Shown in pieces: positions 11,617 through 22,675 of a stretch of 64,000 nt of DNA; the stretch's first letter is position 1; the number at the start of each line of letters is the position of its first letter. The translations under genes were made by a program, and so were the position numbers. The notes below the pieces were generated by a model that saw only the letters and a list, made by a program, of their open reading frames with translations, did no database searches and was not told the origin of the DNA. Source of the DNA: Suillus spraguei (taxonomy: Eukaryota; Basidiomycota; Agaricomycetes; Boletales; Suillaceae); contig JABCPU010000026.1 in the NCBI GenBank assembly GCA_016800925.1, positions 186,001 through 250,000 on the forward strand, in the 5' to 3' direction.

Positions 11617-12059
11617 TGTGACAGACAAACTCAGGCTGGGGTTGAAAAGGTAGTTTTTGCATGGTGTCTCATACTTGGACTTTCCTTACCTTAGGTTCGC
11701 ACTTTTGATGATTACATAAGCACCTCACCTTTCACTCTTTGCACCACCAAGGATTCTACTTAGTTCCAGTACTGTTAGCTCCTCTTTTGATTGAGTTCCT
11801 GGGCAGCTTACCATAGCTCCTCACTCATTTGAGTTCTTGTGTAGCTTTTCTCTCTGCAGCTTTTCTAGTTTGGCAGCTTTCATACATAGCTCACTAGTTA
11901 GCTCCTGGATACCTAGTTTTCATAAGTGAACATTACCACTGTCTTTGACTGTTCTCTCTCTCCTTCCCTTGAGTTTTGGCTAGTCAGAAGCCCTTTGGGC
12001 TGAACATACTGTTCCCTGCTTCTTATACCTGTCCCCCCAGGCAGGATTGTTTCTCTACA
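11617..12059 (+). repeat. LTR-like repeat, family B copy 2
   Basis: It begins TGTGACAGACAAAC, ends TTTCTCTACA and matches 1269-1609 with extra internal duplicated blocks (GCTCCTC, GAGTTC). It directly abuts the family D element, and both sit inside the TIR element at 9913-12088. Confidence 0.6.
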
Positions 12060-12447
12060 CTGACATTCAAGATTTTACTCTGAGTACCACTAATGTAGAT
12101 ACAAGAGGTTTGAACTAAAGAATACCAACTACAAACTAGCTAACTATATACACATATTGAAACTGAAATACAAACTGAGTTTGAAACTACTAGCCAATCA
12201 TAAAATAGAAATTAGAATTGTACAATATGATGATTGTGACATAGTAATGATATCATAATGACATCATAGTTCTAGAAGGTTCTGAGATCATGTGATACTA
12301 TCTAACTTACCTTATCTGATAGCATCATACCATATCTCTTCATCTTCATCAGGGAGTTTGGTTATAGAAGCCATTGTAAGGATTTCGATGGGGTTAGGGT
12401 TTGTCTCAGTGCTGGGTTTAGGCAGTTCATATTTGGTATTCATGACA

Positions 12448-13084
12448 TTCATGAAACCCACAACATTCACCTCATGTCATTTCTGTGTCAATAATATTAT
12501 GTAATTGAGAGCCCACCTGGCATAGCCACTAATAGTCACCTGATCTCAAGTTTATGCATAGCTATTGATATCTCACATGCCTTCTTCTCACACCCTTAAG
12601 CACATTACAAATCAACCCATGACAATACTGAATAATTAGAGTAGGTTAGCACTCCTACAAAATGTGGGAAAAGGAAGCATAGCCACTCATTTTGTCTATA
12701 TCAGGCCCACCTTTTTGTCAATAAAAAAGAGAGAATTCTCCTCATAAGAAATAGAATTGAGAGTGAAGTGTGACCAGCACTATCAGTACACTGTCAAGCA
12801 CATTGTCAACAACAATAAGATTGGAAGTCTGCTCTGTGAGATAGCACTACCTTGAGCTCACTGTGCTCAACAACTAGCAAGACCCTGAGCTCACTGTGTC
12901 TGACAACCAGTGAGACAACAAATATTTTTCTTTGACAAAATCATTTGAGTTTTCTTTTATCTTTTCTCTCTCTGTTTTCTTTCTCTGTTGTCTGTTTCCT
13001 TGCTTCTGTTTCTTTTGATTCTTTCTCTTTTCTTTCTTTTCCTTTGATCTTTGGTCTATCTGTCTCTTTCAAAGTTTGTTGGTG
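12448..13084. other. No gene recognised
   Basis: AT-rich, repeat-derived DNA with a pyrimidine-rich tract around 12950-13060. I see no supportable gene. Confidence 0.4.
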
Positions 13085-13400
13085 CTAGTGTCTTTGTGTG
13101 TCTAATATTTGTGTTGTCTCTTTAGTCCATCTAAGGCCAGAGCAGCTTAGTGGGGGAGACTTCAGAGATTGGTAGTGATACTGAGCCAAGGTCTTCACTG
13201 ACTGATAGACTCTAGTTATTGAAAAGGGGACTTGGTACTGAAATCCAAGGATGTCTGTTCCTGCTGACTGCTTAATACCCATAGTGAGTTCCTTGGCAGC
13301 AGGTTCAATAGTAAGCTAGAGATCTCTGAAGTAGCGATTAGTCTTGACCAGGGATTCTACCTGCTTGTCTGAGAAGGTGATTGTTGTAACTTCCCATGAA
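13085..13400 (-). pseudogene. Unidentified coding relic
   Basis: On the minus strand a protein-like frame runs from about 13400 (..ITFSDKQVESLVKTNRYF..) through an in-frame TAG into MGIKQSAGTDILGFQYQV, ending near 13085. The composition looks coding-derived, but I do not recognise the family. A fragment of a retroelement-encoded protein is possible given the surroundings. Confidence 0.25.
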
Positions 13401-13609
13401 TTGCAGTAGCACAGTTATTGTAAAACACCTGCATTCCATTGGAGAGAGTGATTCAACTAGTTATTTCCATCTCTTAGTTTGTTTGATCTTTGCATGTTTC
13501 TTTTGAGTTTAGTTGTTTTGAGAATTTTTGTCATTATCCAAAGTTTGCTGATCTCACAGAAGTGACTCTTTGCTGATTGTAGCCTGGGGAACATAAACAG
13601 CCACCCACG

Positions 13610-13816
13610 TACAACCACGTTATCAGTCATTGGTATTTGTCTGAATCACTGACTGTGGAGATATTTGGTTTTATAGGTGTTTATCTATAGATCATCTATC
13701 TAAGAAGATAATGTGTTGTCTTACTAGGATGTGAAAGGCAAATAAATCACTAGATTTCACAATCCTTCCACAGTCAACAGTTCAGACAAATACCAACGGT
13801 TGATAATGTGGTTGTT
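13610..13816. mobile_element. Small inverted-repeat element (MITE-like)
   Basis: About 48 bp at 13612-13659 (CAACCACGTTATC..GACTGTGGA) is an imperfect reverse complement of 13767-13814, enclosing a spacer of about 110 bp. A single arm with the same core (CAGACAAATACCAACAG) also occurs at 7458-7475, which supports a dispersed family. Short, non-coding and hairpin-forming, it fits a MITE. I did not identify a target duplication. Confidence 0.55.
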
Positions 13817-14189
13817 CATTGGGGGTGCAGAAACAAAGTTGCAGTTTTTCTAAGCAATTTACTAATGACTAAAAGGGTAGAGATCTGTGTGGGAAAATCT
13901 CAGGGTTAGTATCTGCTAATTAGTGTGATCAGAATTCAGGAACTTAGGAAGATAGTTACTGCTAACTGGCTTGATGTATGTAATACTTGAATAACTCGGA
14001 GAAAGGCAATGGCGGAAATACAAAGTGTAGCTGAACCGATGACTGGCTTGATGCAGTGCTACAATGCTATGAATAACAAAGTGACAACACAAAATGTGTC
14101 AGAATAGTATCTTGACTACTTCCTATTCTCACAATTAGGAGAGCAAACTAGAAGTTGAATACAATTAAATCAATCAATACATGGCCTCA

Positions 14190-15210
14190 AAATTAACTTC
14201 TCTGCTGCTCAGGCACTCACAATGAGTATGATGCAGAATCAGAACAGAGTACACCCTCTTGATGTAGTGTTAAAGCTAACCAGGTTCTTAATATTATTGA
14301 ATAAAGTATAAGTCCTATTTGTCGTCACTCAATCAATGAAAATACAATAATTCTCCCCACAAAAACAATTCCCTGTGTCAATAAAGAGAATAAAGCAGAA
14401 CTACACTAGATGACTAACAACTGTGTGCTAGCTAGTGCAATCAAAGAATGTAAAGATAATATTTCAGATGGTCAAAATGTCATGGGAAACAGTGACAAAG
14501 AAAGTGAGGGAATAAACTAATATTCACTCAGATGTTCACACCAATACTCAGTAATAATGGTAATATGTTTCTTATTTGCTCAGAGGGAAAAAGTGGTCCC
14601 TTTATATACTACTATAGATGTGGCTGCGATACTAACTAAATAAGGTAATATGACTCATCATGACTCAATATGAGTCACATGTGAAATGACTCCACATGAC
14701 TCATTATGACTCACTTTGCTTAGTCATCCTAAAGTCCGCTGATTGGCTACCAAAACTTCAGAACTAGTCCAAACATTTAACAACATAAACAACACATCAC
14801 ATTCAAAGACTTCACAAACAGCACTTCACATTCAAAAACATTCAACAACACAAATACTGGTGGATAGTCCATTACATGATCTATATTGACTATTATTCAT
14901 TTAAATATTTGATTTACAAAATGCTAACTCAGTCAACTTTCATAGAAAGGTAGGAAAATGTATGAAAAAACTCTAAAAGGTGTGGGAAATTGCTTAGTCA
15001 TACATGATTAAGGGTTTTTACACAGTTTCATGGCAAGGATAAGTCATAAAACTATGCCATTAATTCATTTGCCCTTTAATCTGTAGTACAAAAACTATTG
15101 TAAGGTATTAGAAATTTAGAACTATACTCCCAAGTATCTTAAGCCTATAAAGTATACACTATATCTCCATGACCATGCTCAAAACAGGTTTCGTGCATGT
15201 CAACGGTTTC
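14190..15210 (+). repeat. 1-kb dispersed repeat, copy 2, upstream of KDZ gene
   Basis: It is the diverged partner of 8216-9260. It contains TGACTCA or its complement at 14651, 14661, 14671, 14697 and 14707, and ends in AGGTTTCGTGCATGTCAACG at the beginning of the KDZ transposase gene. Its position suggests it is the 5' region of that transposon. Confidence 0.5.
14651..14713. promoter_or_regulatory. Cluster of TGACTCA sites at about 10-bp spacing
   Basis: Five exact TGACTCA or TGAGTCA heptamers lie within 63 bp, mostly 10 bp (one helical turn) apart. The related repeat has TGACTCA, TGACTTA, TAACTCA and TGACTCA at 8801, 8811, 8821 and 8831. This heptamer is the classic bZIP (Gcn4/AP-1) site. 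Whether it serves as promoter or as a transposase-binding array is unknown. Confidence 0.45.
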
Positions 15211-18200
15211 TGTAACTAGGCATGTTGCACTCTTTTTATCAGTACCATGGTCAAAGGCAGTCATGGGCGAAAACTCACCAGACTGGAGAAACAGTTCCAC
15301 AAAGAAAGTGGTACTCGACATGCTGGTCAGGCCACAGCTGCAAAATGCTCACACAATGTTTATAAAACCCACAATCTTCACGCACACACCTCTGTTGATG
15401 TCACGAACATGGGCCGTCCCTCTATCAGAACTATGTACTACCAAGCACCCAAAGTCACACCTGCAATGCCTGCACCAAATACAGAGCCCAATGGAAGTAT
15501 CTCAGAGACTTTCAACTTCGACACCAACTTTGATGCTGTAGATGACACTTATGTCGACTTTCTGGCAGAACATAATGCAAATGGCGAGTCTGTGAAAAGC
15601 AAAAGAAAATGCACCACGGGGGTCGGTGCTTTGTCAAATCTCCCATTTATAGCTTACCTTGTTCCAGGATGATCCACAAAGACTATGGGTTCCAGAGAGA
15701 GATAGTTTCTTGAGGGAATTTGTCAGACTCGAGGCTCATGGAGATGCACCTTGGAGCCACACATGCCATGAACTACCAGACTGTACAAATGAACCTACAG
15801 TTCATTGCAGGGATTGCAAAGGGCTTCAACTTTATTGCCAGTCCTGCATTGCTTCGCTTCACAGTGCAATGCCATTGCACAATGTTGAGGTATTTGCCCC
15901 CACTTTCACTTGAATTCACAGTTATTGCATAGACTTGGACAGGCATGTACTTCCAGCAGATTTCCCTTTGCGATCTGGGTCTATGTATTTAACTCGGCCA
16001 CCCAGCAGGCATCCAGTGTGACAATCCTGTTTGTGCATTCGACTTTACAGTTTTGGACATTAGCGGTACACATAGTGTCACGCTCCTCTTTTGTAACTGC
16101 ACAACTGCCAACACACATACGGTCCAGCTCTTACACGCATGCTAGTACCCTGTCACCACAACCAATCCACAAACTGCTGCTACCTTCCATCTTCTCAACC
16201 ATTTTCAGATGTACACTTTTGAGTCCAAAGGCTCTGCCTTTGGATATTGGCAAGCTCTGTTTTGCTTAACTGACAATACAGGCACGAAACCGCCCAAGGT
16301 ATGTTTTGATATATATTCCCTTCCCCATCCATCAACTTGCATTAATTCTGGGATCATTACAAGTCTCTCTTGTGAATGAATCGACAGTACTGACACTTGT
16401 TAGCTCTCAAGCGGGCTGGCTGTGTCCATGATGTATGTGGAGTGCTGGGCACCCAGCCTGGGGAGCTCACTGTCCCATGCCTTGCTTGCCCTCAGCCTGG
16501 CAGAAATCTCCCACCGGATTGGGACAGTGCTCCTCCGGATAAAAGGTAAGTTCTTTTTCCCTCTGTGTGCACTGTTACCTTATGTATGTATGGGTGGTTG
16601 TTTGCCTTATTTCTGGGAATTGATGCCAACTTCCAAATGTGTCACTGTAATAAGTTGTCGGAAGAAGCAGATCTAAGCTTGAGCAATGGGTGGGCATATT
16701 TCATGGAGGAGTCAGGCTTCAAAAGGCTGTTGGCCGAGCATGCTGGACAAACTCAAGAGGTAAGGTGTAATGGTCTCCTTGATCCTATCGGAGTTCTGAC
16801 TCCCTGGTCCTTAGAAAAGCTCTTGTGCAAGCCACAATGCAGTGAACTTGGTGGATTCCAAGAACGTGCATGGCCTCACAGCAACAGGCATCAGTGCTGT
16901 CATTTGTGTGAGGCACAACTTCAAGCGGCCATCTGCTGTTGGAGATCTCCAAAAGGGCGAGAAGTGAGTATCCCTTCTGTTCAATTCACACTCACTAACA
17001 ATTTATCAGATATGTGAACATGGACTATCTATTCTTCTCAATGTTGACGCATTCCAGTAACCTCGCGGTCTTTCATGTCTCATATGACATCATGTGTCAG
17101 TGGAGCAAACACCTCTGGACGTGCATGTCATGCTATCCTGTGCAGCTCCATTTTTCTCCTGGCTGCAAGATAATCACATTCCTTGTGCCCAAATTCCATC
17201 TTCCAGCACATATTCCTGCTTGCCAAACTACCTTCTCGTTCAATCTCATCAAAGGCATGGCCAGAACGGATGGGGAAGCACCAGAGAGAGGATGGTCTAA
17301 TATCAATCCCGTAGCAACCAGTACCCATGAGATGGGCCCTGGTTTGAGGCAAGATACCCTCGATGATCATTTCAGCAATTGGAATTGGCATAAGGTCTGC
17401 AACATCGGTACATCCACTGATTCCTAATATTTTCTGGTATCTGACCTTTTTGACAGGGCCCTTTCTCTTGCAAAAGTTGAAGGAAGCCATCCCTCAGTGG
17501 GACCAGCATGTATTGGACCTGGGGGACTTTGAGGAGGCCATTCCGACAGAGAGCTTTACATCATGGTGTCAAATGGTGGAAGAATGGGAGGCTGACCGGT
17601 CCAGGCCTAATCTGTTTGAATTGACCGCTGTCCCTGTGACTCAAGCTTCTGTTCACCTTGAACTCTCGCAAGCTGAAGCAGATCAACTCAAACATGGCTT
17701 GGACATCTCCTTACATGCTGAAGTGTCACCAAGTGTATTAATAGCAGCTGGAATGGATCTGGAGGCCCAGCAGTGAGCACAATGATCATTATGCAGACAG
17801 AGACACAACTAATCTATCTACGATTTATTAGACGTCATCTTGCCACTGATAAGGCACTCATCGGCATACACTCGACTGATATACAACTCTTGGCCTTACA
17901 GCAGTGGACAAATGCTTTGCGCCACTGACTGGAGCACTGGGTGAAAATACAAACTCTCTATATGCTGTATGTTGCGCGACTGCAGGAGATGGATGACTTA
18001 GACTCTGAATCTGAGGAAGAAGCAGTCCATAACATCAAGTTGTGGCTGCCTTCTGCAGTTCTCAAATTACCTATGCCTTGCAATATCAACCTCACCTGGA
18101 TTGAGTGGAAGCTCTGCATTGCTCAGGCTCATGAAGCCTTGCATGAACTTCAGCAACATTTACATCTCAAGCGCCACCTTATGGGATTCAAAAGAGATTG

Positions 18201-18740
18201 GATTACAGAACAGCATGCTCACACAAGGTCACGAGGTATCATTGACACCGTCCAAAAGAAGATCGATGCCACCACAACCAAGTACAACATTGCTTGGAGT
18301 GCACTCGAAGTTCTGGCCAAAGCGCTCCTGGAGGTAGACTGGATGAATCAGTTCCCAAAGCTGGAGAAGGAGGATATACGGGGGATGATGGAAGATCAAG
18401 CAGCCGGTGAATCCCAGACTGAGGAATGGAGACTGGTGGCCATCTCGTGGATATGGAAGCAGCGCCATGGCACTGGGCAAGAAGAATTATCTGATGGTGA
18501 GTGATCTGTTTAAGCAAATTCTTGCCCTTCTAAGTTGAGGAATTTCTAGTGATCCATATAGAATGGTGTAAGGCGCATGCACGGGCCAGCCAGTGGTCTG
18601 AGGAGGTCAAGCTCCTCCAGGAGGAAATGAGGTGGGTGTCAGCCTTCTTGGAGTGGCAAATGGAATGGTGGGAGGACCATGCTTCCCCAAGGACATGGCT
18701 AGATGGAATGGAGAACAAAGGTGTGAGTGCAATCCGTTGA
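15190..18740 (+). pseudogene. KDZ-family transposase with CxC2 cysteine cluster, decayed
   Basis: This is a multi-exon transposase gene of the Kyakuja-Dileera-Zisupton superfamily. In order I see a basic N-terminus; the CxC2 cysteine cluster near 15750-15880 (CHELPDC..CRDCKG..YCQSC); LTDNTGTKPPK near 16275; PGELTVPCLACPQPG near 16455-16500; the catalytic-core block LFLGIDANF near 16610; HNFKRPSAVGDLQKGE near 16930; VNMDYLFFSML and a helical KFHLPAHIPAC..GEAPERGW block (17020-17300); and a C-terminal coiled part (17940-18740). It cannot make a full protein. TAG at 16143-16145 replaces an expected Trp codon, TGA at 17774-17776 ends the ..EAQQ segment, and 17777-17935 is degraded. Repeats flank both sides. 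The family call is strong and the exact ends are uncertain. Confidence 0.85.
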
Positions 18741-20480
18741 GCAATGCATACACAGTGTATGTCCATCTGGAGTGTTGTACTTAGTCTTGTTGCTCCCTCT
18801 TCAGTCATTTCACCCACATAGGACATTTTGACATATGTTTTCATTATTTCAATGGTGTTGGTGTTATCTACAGCGACACTATTGATATGTTTTACTGCCT
18901 GTCAGATTCACTTTTTTGCCCTTTTAGGACTCAGGAACACAAAGGGGTATACAGGGCAATATAGTGAGATCTCTCTCGATACGGAGGCTCAAAATGTCAT
19001 GAGATCTCTCTTGATACAAAGCCTTAAAATAGCAGACGGAACATAGGAATATGGAGATGTCAGCCCCAATATAGGTACATGTGTTTAGGGAGCACTCGAG
19101 GGGGAGGGAATTGGTTCCCCAGCAGAGTATGCATACAAGAAGCATGGGGGACTACTGCCAAGTATGCATAACTACCCTTCTACAATAACCAAGTAGTATC
19201 AATACTCCTACCAAGGTGTGGTGGCACTCATGCTGTTCAATTTGAATAGTGCATTTCATGACTTATCTTGTCAATGAGCCTCTGTGTTTGATAGAAACAA
19301 GTAAATCTTGAAGCTTGAGAATCTCAGAGGCCAAGGTGGATCATTGAAGGCAGTGTCAAAACACATTTCAACAATGTGGCAGAACTTCTTGCAGTTTGGG
19401 GTTCAGACCAGTTCAGGGAAGGTTCAAACTGAAATAGAACTGTTTGGGTGACAGTGGACTGTGAACCTCACTCAGGTCCAGTCTGTCCCAATCCATGGAC
19501 TCCAGACTGAACCAAGGAAGAACCTGACCAATGGTCAGGTTCAGACCATGGTTCTGGACCAAACCACAGCAGCACTACTCACTACTAACTCTCTGCAGTA
19601 GTCTCACTATTTTGTTCACTCACCTCTCTCTATACAATATTGGTCTCTCTGACATCACTACTAGTATTAAATTATCTCATCTTCACCTCAATTGAACAAC
19701 AATACAAAGGTAGATAGATAAGACATTGTCATCATCCAAACTCTAGAGCTGTCATTCATCTCATCAGTGTCATAGCCAGCCACAATCTTCAGTGATACTG
19801 TGCAAACATGCTCTGGAGACATTGACTACACGAATCTTGATGAAATGTACCTTTCGAGGCTGTATGCATTGTCACCCTGCTTGTTGCGGCGGGCCGAATA
19901 ATGTTCAATCGCCGCCTAAAATAAATTTGATAAATTGTGCTGAAAATACATGTGCAATTTTTAAACCTTCATGGGATAGTGGAACTGCAGCTGGAGCCTG
20001 TTGGTGAGTGATCTTTCAACGTTTCTCCCCCTTTCATACACTTTTTAATTCAATGACGAGCGTTGTACATCAACCACCACTGGCACCTCTTAGTCGACTT
20101 GATGCAGGCGAGCCCATAACATGGCGGACTTGTATCACTGACATCAATGACTTTCTGATCATGATTCCTTTTATTTTAACTTCGTTGATTCGAGCATTCA
20201 GCTGATAACTCCTCCGTCAGGTCGGGTGTCAACTATTAGACAGAACCATACTCATTTGTCGATTGTCTCCGTAGTCACATGAATCCGCATAATCAAATTC
20301 TTTCCTTTCATGCACACATCTGACCATCAAGCCAAGCATAATCACCGTTCTTATCTCGCTGCTAATATTAGCCACGGACTCCCTTTTTCCGCGAGTTGTA
20401 TCTCTTATCTGCTGTGAAGCATTCTTCTAGGTCTGAGCTTCATTTCCTCGTCCAATTCTATTCCCAACACTATCGACAAT
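18741..20480. other. No gene; repeat-to-gene transition zone
   Basis: It contains a two-copy tandem repeat of about 36 bp around 18962-19035 (core GAGATCTCTCT.GATAC) and GGTTCAGA-rich DNA at 19390-19570 resembling 7240-7380. The AT-rich stretch before the amidase gene has no supportable gene. Confidence 0.4.
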
Positions 20481-22587
20481 ATGCCCCATTGGACTGCTCT
20501 AGTCGCAGAGAAGAAACAGAGGCAGCTGAAGTCCATTCCACAAGAGTGGCTTGTGACTCCGCCTCCATCCTCTACTCTGGATGTGACTGGTTTTCCAGAG
20601 TCATGTGGCCTTTTGAATACCCGAGAAATTGAGATCACCAATACTTCGGTGGATGTTTTATTAAACAAGATTGCAAGCGCAAAATGGACAGCTGTTGAAG
20701 TGACCACTGCCTTCTCTAAGAGGGCCATTGTTGCCCATCAGCTTGTAAGCCAAGTTGCCAGGTGTTTGCTTGGCAATGTGGTATTGACTGACCGACAAGG
20801 TCAATTGCCTGACGGAAATCTTCATTGATCGGGCATTGGCTCGAGCGGCTGAACTGGATGATCACTTGAAGAAGACAGGAAAGGTCGTTGGTCCCCTTCA
20901 CGGGCTGCCCATCTCTCTAAAGGACCAGCTATGTATCAAAGGACTGGAAACCACTATGGGTAAGTCATAATCCTGGGTAGAACCTAACGACGCATTGTGA
21001 TTCACTGGGCTTTAGGTTATGTCTCGTGGATTGGGCAATATGCAGAGAAAAACGCAGTGTTGGTCGACGTTCTGATCGAATGTGGAGCCGTGCCATTCGT
21101 CCGCACCAACATTCCACAAACACTCATGGTGAGCGCACCCTGAAGATGAATTCTACTCCTGTGTTAAAAGTAGCTTCAGTGGCCAGAAACCTTCAATAGT
21201 GTCTTCGGCCGGACAACTAACCCAAACAACGTCTCTCTAACCTCAGGTGGGTCATCAGGAGGAGAGGGTGCATTGGTTGCTCTAAAAGGAAGCCCATTGG
21301 GCGTCGGTTCTGATATCGGAGGGTATGACAAAAGTCTCATTAGTAGTAGCCTTCTGACGGCCCCCTGACAGCTCTATTCGTATTCCCTCTGCATTCTGCG
21401 GCATATACGGCCTCAGGCCGTCATACGGGCGTGTACCGTACTGTGGTGCTCGCAACTCACTTGAGGGCCAAGACTCGATTCTCTCCGTGTTCGGTCCTAT
21501 GACAAGCAGCATCGGCGGACTCAAAGTCTTTATGAAAGCTGTTATTAACTCTAAACCGTGGCTTAAGGATCCTCTTGCGGTTCGGAAAAAATGGGACGAA
21601 GACGAGTACGATCTTGTGGACCATGGATCTGGCAAGGATTTGTGTTTTGCGATCATGTGGGACGACGGCGTTGTTGTTCCCCACCCACCTATCAAGAGGT
21701 CTCTGGAAATCACAAAAGCGGCTCTCCAGAAGGCTGGCCACAAAGGTTTTTTGTCTAATTTCTCTGTTGAATTGTTATTGTTCTCATTGAATGACAGTTG
21801 TTGAATGGAAACCCATCAAGCACAGATTGCTTGGAGATGTCGCGGTAAGCAGTTATGTCTTTCACTTTGCCAACCTATTGACCTAGTAGCACTGTGTAGC
21901 GGGACATCTGGAATGCTGCTTCTGCCGAAGACTACATGATCACAACCTCTAGCACCGGGGAGCCAATAATTGCAACGATGGAGCTGGACGGCTCAAATGC
22001 TGTGATAGCGTCCTTACGTCCGCAAAATGGCGGTATCACTGCATACAAGCTCTGGCAAGTGCAGAAGCTGCGTCAAAATATCCGGAAAGAATATCTAGAC
22101 CACTGGAATGCAACTGCCTCTGAGACTGGGACAGGACGGCCTGTCGATGCTATCATTTGTCCAGCCGCACCATTTGCTGCACCTCCTCATGGGAAGAACA
22201 GGTGAGTGTCCTTGTAAATGTGGAGTCTCGAACTTTCAATGAGATGACACACAGGTACGCCAACTATACTACCGTTTGGAACTCGCTCGACTATCCCGCT
22301 GCGATTTTTCCTGTGACTACTGTCGACTCCACTCTCGACGGGAAGGAACCTCCTCATAGTTTCTATGACGACTTCGATAAGGACGTCTACGAATTGTGTG
22401 AGTAGTGCCCCACTGAGCAGCCCCTCAATTGATCAGTGATTTTCTGATGCCAACGATTGATTCAGATGATCCGGAAAAATTCAAGAACGCTCCTGTTTGT
22501 TTGCAACTCGTCGGTCGGACTCTGGAGGAAGAAGCAGTTATAAAAATGACAGAAATTGTGGATGCGGCTCTGGCAGCTGCCAAATAA
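20481..22587 (+). CDS. Amidase (acetamidase / fatty-acid-amide-hydrolase-like)
   Basis: A fungal member of the amidase signature family, which hydrolyses carboxylic amides to acid plus ammonia. The Ser-cisSer-Lys triad is visible: Lys in GLPISLKDQ (near 20920), Ser in SGGSSGGEGALVA (near 21250) and Ser in GSDIGGSIRIP, which spans an intron near 21320-21370. The C-terminal DAIICPAAPFAAPPHG and SLDYPAAIFPV blocks are also typical. The first ATG opens MPHWTALVAEKK, and the stop follows DAALAAAK. About eight introns of 50-70 nt have GT..AG borders. There is no signal peptide, so it is probably cytosolic and may serve use of amides as nitrogen source; the substrate is not predictable. It is convergent with the thiolase gene, only 88 bp apart. 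It is the first intact gene after the repeat block. Confidence 0.92.
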
Positions 22588-22675
22588 ATTTGAGATATAC
22601 TTTTCGTCAAAGACTTGTTCGAGACAGTAGTTATGAATATGTGCAATACACGGTAAAATACAAACAATTCGAAAC

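Larger units (their letters stand above)
9913..12088. mobile_element. DNA transposon or MITE with perfect 27-bp TIRs
   Basis: The left terminus starting GGTACTCAGAGTAAAATC (9913-9939) is the exact reverse complement of 12062-12088. A second inverted pair lies inside: 9965-10003 pairs imperfectly with about 10628-10660. The core is therefore a roughly 0.8-kb palindromic non-autonomous element, later enlarged by insertions at 10662-12059. TAA occurs just outside both ends and could be a 3-bp target duplication as in PIF/Harbinger or Tourist-type elements, but that is inference. No transposase is visible. Confidence 0.65.
9807..12447 (-). repeat. LTR family C copy 2, inverted and interrupted
   Basis: It begins TGTCACAACCC at 9807 and resumes after 12089 with the rest of the family C LTR, ending TTCATGACA near 12447. 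The flanks are ATTCA on the left and (A)TTCA on the right, consistent with a target duplication that lost one base. Everything from 9913 to 12088 is a later insertion. Relative to copy 1 it is CpG-poor. Confidence 0.75.
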
